From positions 1 to 9,776 of the forward strand of contig CALKUW010000029.1 of NCBI GenBank assembly GCA_937996585.1: DNA of 9,776 bases, written 5' to 3'. The number at the start of each line of letters is the position of its first letter. The stretch's first letter is position 1. Position numbers and translations under genes: made by a program. The stretch comes from an uncultured Flavobacteriales bacterium. Lineage in GTDB: Bacteria; Bacteroidota; Bacteroidia; Flavobacteriales_D; Sanyastnellaceae. The notes under the pieces were generated by a model. It ran no database searches. It saw only the letters and a list, made by a program, of their open reading frames with translations, and had not been told where the DNA came from. Positions 1 through 4,979 of the stretch are shown here, one piece after another.

Positions 1-78
1 TCCATTGTCCGGGGGCAGCTGCGAATCGGCCAGGGTGAGCCGCCGTTCGCCGAAATCCACGTCATACCTTCGCGCCAT
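1..78 (-). CDS. Possible N-terminal fragment of a divergent gene (NUDIX-type hydrolase is a guess)
   Basis: The minus strand is open from an ATG at 78-76 to the window edge and encodes 26 residues starting MARRYDVDFGERRLTLADSQ. Its start codon overlaps the pyrE ATG on the other strand within the palindromic CATG at 76-79. In many Bacteroidota a NUDIX hydrolase lies divergently beside pyrE and opens with a short strand of this kind (a few polar residues, then a hydrophobic run like RLTLADS), which suggests the identity. No NUDIX box is within the window, so the family cannot be confirmed. The open frame is short enough to be chance in GC-rich DNA. Confidence 0.35.
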   Translation of the reverse strand, partial: MARRYDVDFGERRLTLADSQLPPDNG

Positions 79-757
79 GTCTCTATTGTTGGATGAGCGC
101 CGGAAAGTAGCAGAATCGCTGCTGCGCATCAAGGCGATCCAGTTGGCCCCCGAAGACCCGTTCACCTGGGCGTCGGGCCTGCGTTCCCCGATTTACTGTG
201 ACAACCGCATGGCGTTGAGCCATCCTGCGGTGCGGACCTACATCCGACAGCAGCTGTGTTCCGTGGTCGAATCCCTCCATGGAAAGCCCGATATGATCGC
301 CGGTGTGGCCACCGGGGGCATCGCATGGGGCGCTTACGTGGCGCACGAGTTGGGGCTGCCCTTCTGCTACGTTCGGGGCGAGGCCAAGGGCCACGGCAAG
401 GGCAACCGGGTGGAAGGCGACCTCGGCAAGGCGCGCAATGTGGTGGTGATCGAGGATCTCATCAGCACAGGCAAGTCGAGCTTGAGTGCTGTTGACGCCC
501 TTCGGGAGATGGGACTTCAGGTGAAGGGCATGGTGGCCATCTTCACCTATGGCTTCGATGTGGCGGCCCAGAATTTCAAAGCGGCAGATTGTCCGTTGGA
601 GACCTTGAGTGATTACGGCACCTTGATCAGTGAGGCGGCCAACCTCGACTACCTCACGGAGGCGCAGGCGGGCGCCCTCATCAAGTGGCGCGAGGACGCT
701 GCGGCTTGGAGCCGGCAGTTCACCGGGGAAGTGGCTTCAGACGGCGTGGCCGGATGA
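77..757 (+). CDS. pyrE: Orotate phosphoribosyltransferase
   Basis: This 226-aa enzyme transfers phosphoribose from PRPP to orotate, giving OMP in de novo pyrimidine synthesis in the cytoplasm. The N-terminal segment KAIQLAPEDPFTWASGLRSP followed by IYCDNR is the family's conserved substrate-binding entry. The PRPP-binding loop is VVVIEDLISTGKSS, with the acidic pair and the TGKSS phosphate loop intact. AGVATGGIAWG and YVRGEAKGHGKGNRVEG supply the remaining active-site loop, including the flexible catalytic segment. The frame is open back to a TTG at 5, but the ATG at 77 gives MSLLLDERRKVAESLL, which matches the usual family N-terminus, so I chose it. The stop overlaps the start of the next gene (ATGA, 754-757), implying translational coupling. 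Confidence 0.96.
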   Translation: MSLLLDERRKVAESLLRIKAIQLAPEDPFTWASGLRSPIYCDNRMALSHPAVRTYIRQQLCSVVESLHGKPDMIAGVATGGIAWGAYVAHELGLPFCYVRGEAKGHGKGNRVEGDLGKARNVVVIEDLISTGKSSLSAVDALREMGLQVKGMVAIFTYGFDVAAQNFKAADCPLETLSDYGTLISEAANLDYLTEAQAGALIKWREDAAAWSRQFTGEVASDGVAG

Positions 758-1161
758 CGGAGATCAGGAGCAGGGAAGTGGTGGTCGCCACCACCGCAGA
801 TACACTGCGCGCCCACCTCGCCGATTTGCGCAACCTCGGTCCGCTTCTTCCCGAAGACAAGGTCAAGGGGTTTGATGGCTCCGAGAACGAGGTTTCCTTC
901 AAGATCCAGGGGGGGCTTGAGATCCGCCTGACCCGCACGGCCGACACTTTTGACGGCAACACCTTGCGCCTGCAGGGTGGTGGTGCGCCGTTTGCCTTTC
1001 ACCTCGACCTGCATGTCCATGAGGATGGGGAGAAAGCCCGGGCATTCGTTCGCTGCGAAGCCGACCTCAATCCCTTCCTGCGCATGATGGCGCAGAAGCC
1101 CTTGGAAGCGCTGTTTCAGCACATTGCCGGAGCCGTGGAGGCGCATTTCGGTGCCGCCTGA
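754..1161 (+). CDS. SRPBCC (START-like) family protein
   Basis: This 135-aa protein has the layout of a small SRPBCC/polyketide-cyclase-like fold: an N-terminal strand (EIRSREVVVATTADTLRAHL), a loop around DLRNLGPLLPEDKVKGF, central strands (EVSFKIQGGLEIRLTRTADT, LRLQGGGAPFAFHLDLHVH) and a long C-terminal helix (NPFLRMMAQKPLEALFQHIA). This fold encloses a hydrophobic cavity, but no ligand can be named. The ATG at 754 lies inside the pyrE stop (ATGA overlap), so the two are probably cotranslated. A copy beside pyrE and birA is, as I recall, common in Bacteroidota, which argues for a housekeeping role. It ends 14 nt from the convergent end of birA. The fold call is by pattern; the function is unknown. 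Confidence 0.82.
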   Translation: MTEIRSREVVVATTADTLRAHLADLRNLGPLLPEDKVKGFDGSENEVSFKIQGGLEIRLTRTADTFDGNTLRLQGGGAPFAFHLDLHVHEDGEKARAFVRCEADLNPFLRMMAQKPLEALFQHIAGAVEAHFGAA

Positions 1162-1175
1162 GGGCATCCTCCATG

Positions 1176-1964
1176 TCATTTCCGGGGCTCCATGCCGAGC
1201 CATCCGACTTCTCCCGGGGAGAAGCAGTGCTGTACCCCTTCGGTAGAAATGCATAGCCGCCCTTCGATGTCGATGGATTCGAGGGTTCCGCTGATGGGCT
1301 CGCCATCGAGTTGCCAGCGCTGTGCCTGTCCCCAGCCGTGCAGGCGCTGGTGATATTGCCGCAGCAGTGCTTCGGGGTGCACCATTTCCGCCATCCGCTG
1401 GTCGATGCGGAGCAGGATGGACTTTCTGAGTTCATCGAGCAAGGGAGCGGGGTCGGTTTGGGTTTCGGGGAGCAACCGGGCGGCATTTGGGAATGGGGGT
1501 TGACCAGCGATGTTCAGGCCGATGCCGATGACAGCCGATGACCAGGCATTGCCCCGCCAGTTGTTCTCGATCAGGATGCCGCCCGCCTTCCGCCCCCGCC
1601 ACATGATGTCGTTCGGCCATTTAATCTCAAGGCCGGATCGGTTGACGGTCGGCAGGGCCTCTTCGATCGCCTCGATGACGGCGAGGCTCACGGCGAGGTT
1701 CAACACGAAGGGGTGTTTTTCGGGGAGGGACTTGCTGACCACCGCAGTCATGGCGAGGTCGCGTTCCGGTTCCTGTGTCCAGATGCGCTGCTGTTGTCCC
1801 CTTCCAGCCCGTTGGTGGTTCACGAAGAGGGCCACATGGTCGAGGGCATGCAGCGGAGCCTGCCGAATGGCGGCAAGGGCCACCGAATTCGTACTGTTGG
1901 CCGCCGCCCAGCCGAACAGGGTCCACCGTCCTATGACCGTCGAGGACAGGGGAGGGCTGCCCAT
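1176..1964 (-). CDS. birA: Biotin--[acetyl-CoA-carboxylase] ligase, catalytic-only
   Basis: The 262-aa product activates biotin with ATP and attaches it to a lysine of biotin carboxyl carrier proteins. Visible motifs are the substrate entry NSTNS (23-27), the biotinyl-AMP loop region GRGQQQRIW (54-62), KWPND (115-119), GGILIEN (128-134) and IGIGLNI (146-152), followed by a small SH3-like C-terminal domain (GTLESIDIEGRLCI). There is no N-terminal winged helix, so this is a group I enzyme that does not act as the biotin-operon repressor. I chose the ATG at 1964 because conserved sequence starts about a dozen residues after it. Upstream in-frame starts (2045, 2087) would run into the divergent rsfS. 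It is convergent with the SRPBCC gene, with a 14-nt gap and no terminator hairpin that I could see. Confidence 0.93.
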   Translation of the reverse strand: MGSPPLSSTVIGRWTLFGWAAANSTNSVALAAIRQAPLHALDHVALFVNHQRAGRGQQQRIWTQEPERDLAMTAVVSKSLPEKHPFVLNLAVSLAVIEAIEEALPTVNRSGLEIKWPNDIMWRGRKAGGILIENNWRGNAWSSAVIGIGLNIAGQPPFPNAARLLPETQTDPAPLLDELRKSILLRIDQRMAEMVHPEALLRQYHQRLHGWGQAQRWQLDGEPISGTLESIDIEGRLCISTEGVQHCFSPGEVGWLGMEPRK

Positions 1965-2012
1965 GGCATGGCCCAGGTGGGTTTCGGCGGTGTGCGGGTG
2001 CTCCACGGGGGC

Positions 2013-2020
2013 TATTTTAG
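2013..2020 (+). promoter_or_regulatory. Candidate Bacteroidota -7 promoter element for rsfS
   Basis: TATTTTAG matches five of the six fixed bases of the Bacteroidota -7 consensus TAnnTTTG and lies in an otherwise GC-rich 62-nt gap between the divergent birA and rsfS starts. It ends only 6 nt before the TTG start, so a transcript from it would have almost no leader. No TTTG -33 box is visible at the usual 19-21 nt spacing, and a 5/6 match is easily met by chance. Confidence 0.25.
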
Positions 2021-2026
2021 CGCACG

Positions 2027-2497
2027 TTGAAAGAACAAGCTTCATCTCCCGATCCCCGCACCTACGCGACGACCCCCGGACATGCACCTGAGCGAACCGC
2101 CGGTCCGAGCACGGATGTCCTGGTAACCACCGTCGTGGAAGGCATTCAGGAAGTCAAGGGACAGTCCATCTGCATCATCGATTTCAGCAGTGTCCAGAAC
2201 AGTGTGGCGGCCCGCTTCGTCATCTGTGAGGGGCAGTCCAATACGCAGGTCGAGGCCATCGCCCGCAGCGTGGAGGAGTTCACGGAGAAGGCCCATGATG
2301 AGTCGCCCTGGGCCAAACAGGGCCTGCGCGGTGGCCAGTGGGCGCTGTTGGACTACGCGGATGTCGTGGTGCACATCTTCCACAAGGATTGGCGCGGGCA
2401 TTACGGGCTCGAGGAGCTGTGGGCCGACGCGCCGCAGCAACGGTTGCCGGATGTAGGGGGCGTTCAGCCCGATCCGGAGGACTTTCCGGAGTATTGA
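2027..2497 (+). CDS. rsfS: Ribosomal silencing factor RsfS (YbeB/Iojap family), TTG start
   Basis: RsfS binds ribosomal protein uL14 on the large subunit and blocks subunit joining when nutrients are scarce. The family core runs from about residue 33 to 135: VVEGIQEVKGQSICIIDFSS, then a region ending FVICEGQSNTQVEAIA, then the signature WALLDYADVVVHIF (105-118) and the closing YGLEELWADA. The start is a TTG at 2027. An in-frame TAG at 2018-2020 rules out anything farther upstream, and there is no ATG or GTG in frame before the conserved domain begins. This gives 156 aa with a roughly 30-residue polar N-terminal extension rich in Pro, Ser and Thr, which is longer than usual. The stop (2495-2497) directly abuts the convergent stop of the cytochrome b gene. 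Confidence 0.93.
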   Translation: MKEQASSPDPRTYATTPGHAPERTAGPSTDVLVTTVVEGIQEVKGQSICIIDFSSVQNSVAARFVICEGQSNTQVEAIARSVEEFTEKAHDESPWAKQGLRGGQWALLDYADVVVHIFHKDWRGHYGLEELWADAPQQRLPDVGGVQPDPEDFPEY

Positions 2498-2956
2498 TCA
2501 GTTGAAGACCAGCACCGTCCAGGCGTGTACCACCGTGAGGGCGAGGGTCACGGCCGAGAGGGCGATGTGGTATTTCAGGTGCTTCCGTATGGCCGCTTCG
2601 CCTTCGAGCAGGGAGCCGAAGTGGGCCGTGGCGAGCAGGGTGATGGGCAGCAGGGCGAGCAGTCCCCACCCCAGCGAAATGGAATGGACGAGGACGGCGA
2701 GCGGCATCACGATGGCGCTGCGCAGGTGCCAATTGATCCACCCTCCCCATTGGCTTCCATTGCGTTGGAATACCGTCCTTCCAAGGGTCAGTCCCCATTG
2801 GAAGAGGATGATGCCTGCGACGGCAAGTCCGCTGATGTTGCGGAAAGTACGGTCCGACTGGAATCGGAAAGCATCCAGTTGGTCCCATCCACAGCACCAG
2901 CCCAGTGCCATGGCGATGGCGGCCATCCAGGTCAGGTAGCGCGCTGCCTTGCGCAT
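2498..2956 (-). CDS. Small diheme b-type cytochrome membrane protein (ferric-reductase-like)
   Basis: This is the last gene of the redox operon: 152 aa, mostly hydrophobic, with about five predicted membrane helices near residues 7-24, 41-58, 77-94, 96-113 and 129-150. Two helices each carry two histidines 14 residues apart: H77/H91 (NWHLRSAIVMPLAVLVH) and H130/H144 (YHIALSAVTLALTVVH). In ferric reductases and NADPH oxidases, paired helices with this kind of spacing hold two stacked b hemes, one near each membrane face, so I infer a transmembrane electron carrier. It has no flavin domain of its own; the operon's first gene provides one. The ATG shares one base with the preceding stop (TGATG). 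I do not recognise a named family, so the diheme assignment rests on the histidine pattern. Confidence 0.72.
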   Translation of the reverse strand: MRKAARYLTWMAAIAMALGWCCGWDQLDAFRFQSDRTFRNISGLAVAGIILFQWGLTLGRTVFQRNGSQWGGWINWHLRSAIVMPLAVLVHSISLGWGLLALLPITLLATAHFGSLLEGEAAIRKHLKYHIALSAVTLALTVVHAWTVLVFN

Positions 2957-3792
2957 CAGAGGGTGGCCTTTTCCAACAGGCTGCCGAACAGGCCGCCGTT
3001 GGCCAGGCGGTCGATGCTGTCGCGAAGTGCGGCATGGTCGGGTATGAACCGGCCTTCGGAAGGCCAGGTCGCGCCGACCTCCGGGCGTTGATCCGCGTCC
3101 AGCTGGTCCAACTCGCCGAGGTATTGGCTCCACACCACGGCGACCCCCTCGCGGTAGGCGTTCATCATGGCGAGAAACTCGTCGGTGGTCACGGAGTCAG
3201 AGGGATAGGCCCACGTGGTGGCGCCCATGATGTCGCCGAGGGCCCAGTCGGATTTCCGCGTTCGGGCGTGTTCGTTGTGGCAAGAGACGCAAGGTCCGGC
3301 GGATGCCATGTCGGGGAACATGCTCACATGCTCACCCGTGACCTCGTCCATGAAATGCCGGGGCAGGGTGTCGCGGCGCATGGCCTTGAACTCCTCTGCT
3401 TGGCGGCCTTCGAATTGGTTGGACTGCTCGATGGGGAAGTCCGATCCCAGGAAGAGCCGCAGGGGCACGTCGCTCGCCGAGATCTCGTCCGCCACGCCGC
3501 GCAGGAAGAGGGCGGGCAGGGGGCCGGCGATCACGTCCTCATCGGCCCAGTCCTCGTCAAAGGCCAGCCCTTGGGGTTTGGCCTTGCCCACGATGCCCTT
3601 GGTGAAGAGGGTGCGGGTGACGTCGTTCTCATGGGCGAGCATGGTCAAGGCCTCCGCCGTTGAAATCGTTTTGCGCTCCACCGCTCCTGAATCCAGTGCT
3701 GCCGGCGCGGTGGCAAAGAGGTAGACGAGCAGCGCCGCCCCACCGATGACGGAGAAGGTCCAGAACCTGACGGGCCTTGAAATGCGGTTCAT
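2956..3792 (-). CDS. Membrane-anchored monoheme c-type cytochrome with Tll0287-like (DUF3365) domain
   Basis: The 278-aa protein starts with a basic segment and a hydrophobic helix (about residues 9-32, WTFSVIGGAALLVYLFATAP), acting as signal peptide or anchor, so the rest is periplasmic. One heme-attachment motif, CVSCH, is at 168-172, followed by SDWALGDIMGATTWAYP. The order CxxCH, then a basic stretch, then WxxGDxxGA is characteristic of the Tll0287-like domain, a PAS-like fold carrying covalent heme. The preceding segment (PLRLFLGSDFPIEQSNQFEG) fits the same domain. That domain often forms the sensor part of kinases or chemoreceptors, but here no kinase, HAMP or signalling domain follows; the roughly 80-residue tail has no motif I recognise. 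The ATG overlaps the preceding stop by ATGA (3789-3792). A redox carrier is more likely than a sensor, by context. Confidence 0.78.
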   Translation of the reverse strand: MNRISRPVRFWTFSVIGGAALLVYLFATAPAALDSGAVERKTISTAEALTMLAHENDVTRTLFTKGIVGKAKPQGLAFDEDWADEDVIAGPLPALFLRGVADEISASDVPLRLFLGSDFPIEQSNQFEGRQAEEFKAMRRDTLPRHFMDEVTGEHVSMFPDMASAGPCVSCHNEHARTRKSDWALGDIMGATTWAYPSDSVTTDEFLAMMNAYREGVAVVWSQYLGELDQLDADQRPEVGATWPSEGRFIPDHAALRDSIDRLANGGLFGSLLEKATL

Positions 3793-4979
3793 TGCAGCAG
3801 GATGGAAGGATTGAGGTTGAGGGAGATCCAGCCCCATCGCTGCCACGTTTCCGCAGCGCTGGGATTGTCCTCTCCGGAGAGGTGTCCCTGGCGCTCCACA
3901 TGGCGCAATGTGGGGTCGAAAACGGACCAGCCGATGTGCCACTGAATGCCGCTGGCGTGCCGTCCGGTCAGCCACAGGTCGAGTTCATTGCCGAGGAGGG
4001 CGTCGCCCTCGGGAGCGCGGAAATGGTGAAGGGTGGCGCCGAGTTTGGCGCGGTTGGCGAAACAGGGAATGCGGTGGTCGAGCTTGGCGCTGAGCAGGCC
4101 GTCCGATGCCGTTCCCACGTAGAAATGGTCGATCCAGCCGTAGAACTTGTGGTTGGTGCCCAGTACCGGGTTGAATGCGCCGCCGCTGCTGCTGCCCGAC
4201 AGGTAGTCGATGCCCCAGCCGCTCTGTGTCCCATTGTCGCGTTTGGTGCCGCCATCCATGACCCACATGATGGCGGTGCCTCCGGCATCGGGCCATTGCA
4301 TGTAGGCTTCCATGTTCCACCACTTGCCCTTGGCGGGCATCCATTTCCATGTGCCCCCCGCGGTGGTCATGTCCGCTTCCGTGCTGCTCGATTGGTCGAA
4401 AAAGAGCAGCGAGTAGCGGTGCTGCCCCCCGCCGAGGGTGCCCATGTGGTAGGCAATGTTGCGTTGGGTGTCTGCGCCCTCATCCCACGTGGCGAGGAAG
4501 GAGGTGGTGCCCTTGTCGCGCGCGAGGTCGAATCGGAGGCCGTCCAGGAAGCGGCCCGGATTGGCCCAGTTGGCCGCACCGACGATGCGGCCGTTGTCGA
4601 TGTCGACGAACTGTCGCCCGAAAGTGGCCTTGATCTTTGGTGTCAATGGAATGGCCGCCCAGGCTGCGGCCGCTCCGATGTTGTTCCCCGTTGGACCCGC
4701 CGGTCCTCCGAATGACCGGACGTCTTGGAGCTGCAGTTTGAATTCCAACTTGTTCCATCCTCCGGAAATCCCCAGGCGGCTCCTTTGGACGGTGGTGAGG
4801 TTGCCGATATTGGCGTCGGTGACGGCGAGGCGATATCCATCGCGCCACTCCGACCGGACGCGCAGTTGGAAATCAAGGGCGAGGGTCGAATCGTTGGACG
4901 CTTGTCCGAACACATTCAAGGAGGCCATCAGGGCCAGGGAAATAAACAGGCCAGCTCGAGCTGTACAGCTTGGGGTCAT
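3789..4979 (-). CDS. Outer-membrane beta-barrel, alginate-export (AlgE-like) porin family
   Basis: A clear signal peptide (MTPSCTARAGLFISLALMAS, continuing to FGQA, cleavage likely near residue 27) precedes alternating amphipathic strands typical of a barrel; the product has 396 aa. The diagnostic stretch is ATFGRQFVDIDNGRIVGAAN followed by WANPGRFLDGLRF (residues 118-150), which resembles the FGRQ / GDGRLVG / FDG pattern of alginate-export-type porins. A later segment, LGNELDLWLTGRHASGIQWH, also fits that family. The protein ends in ...NPSILLQ without the common terminal aromatic residue. In Bacteroidota this family is not limited to alginate, so no substrate can be given. The ATG overlaps the stop of the reductase-cytochrome fusion (ATGA, 4976-4979), which places a porin firmly inside a redox operon. 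It may pass a small anionic substrate or sit next to an outer-membrane cytochrome; neither is shown. Confidence 0.75.
   Translation of the reverse strand: MTPSCTARAGLFISLALMASLNVFGQASNDSTLALDFQLRVRSEWRDGYRLAVTDANIGNLTTVQRSRLGISGGWNKLEFKLQLQDVRSFGGPAGPTGNNIGAAAAWAAIPLTPKIKATFGRQFVDIDNGRIVGAANWANPGRFLDGLRFDLARDKGTTSFLATWDEGADTQRNIAYHMGTLGGGQHRYSLLFFDQSSSTEADMTTAGGTWKWMPAKGKWWNMEAYMQWPDAGGTAIMWVMDGGTKRDNGTQSGWGIDYLSGSSSGGAFNPVLGTNHKFYGWIDHFYVGTASDGLLSAKLDHRIPCFANRAKLGATLHHFRAPEGDALLGNELDLWLTGRHASGIQWHIGWSVFDPTLRHVERQGHLSGEDNPSAAETWQRWGWISLNLNPSILLQ

Noticed and set aside
1162..1175. Possible terminator between the SRPBCC gene and birA
   Set aside because: The gap is only 14 nt, with no stem and T-run on either strand.
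1965..2087. Longer birA starting at 2087 or 2045
   Set aside because: The extra residues precede the conserved domain and would overlap the divergent rsfS coding sequence and its only promoter space.
2905..3663. 252-codon plus-strand frame opposite the Tll0287-like gene
   Set aside because: The other strand carries a clear CxxCH and Tll0287-like pattern with coupled starts; this frame resembles no family.
3793..3975. In-frame upstream extension of the Tll0287-like gene
   Set aside because: It would overlap the porin's C-terminal strands and hide the membrane helix; the ATG at 3792 forms an ATGA junction and starts right before the helix.
3777..4715. 312-codon open frame on the plus strand opposite the porin gene
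   Set aside because: Its Ala/Gly/Val-rich sequence has no motif, and the opposite strand encodes a convincing signal peptide and barrel strands joined to neighbours by ATGA overlaps.
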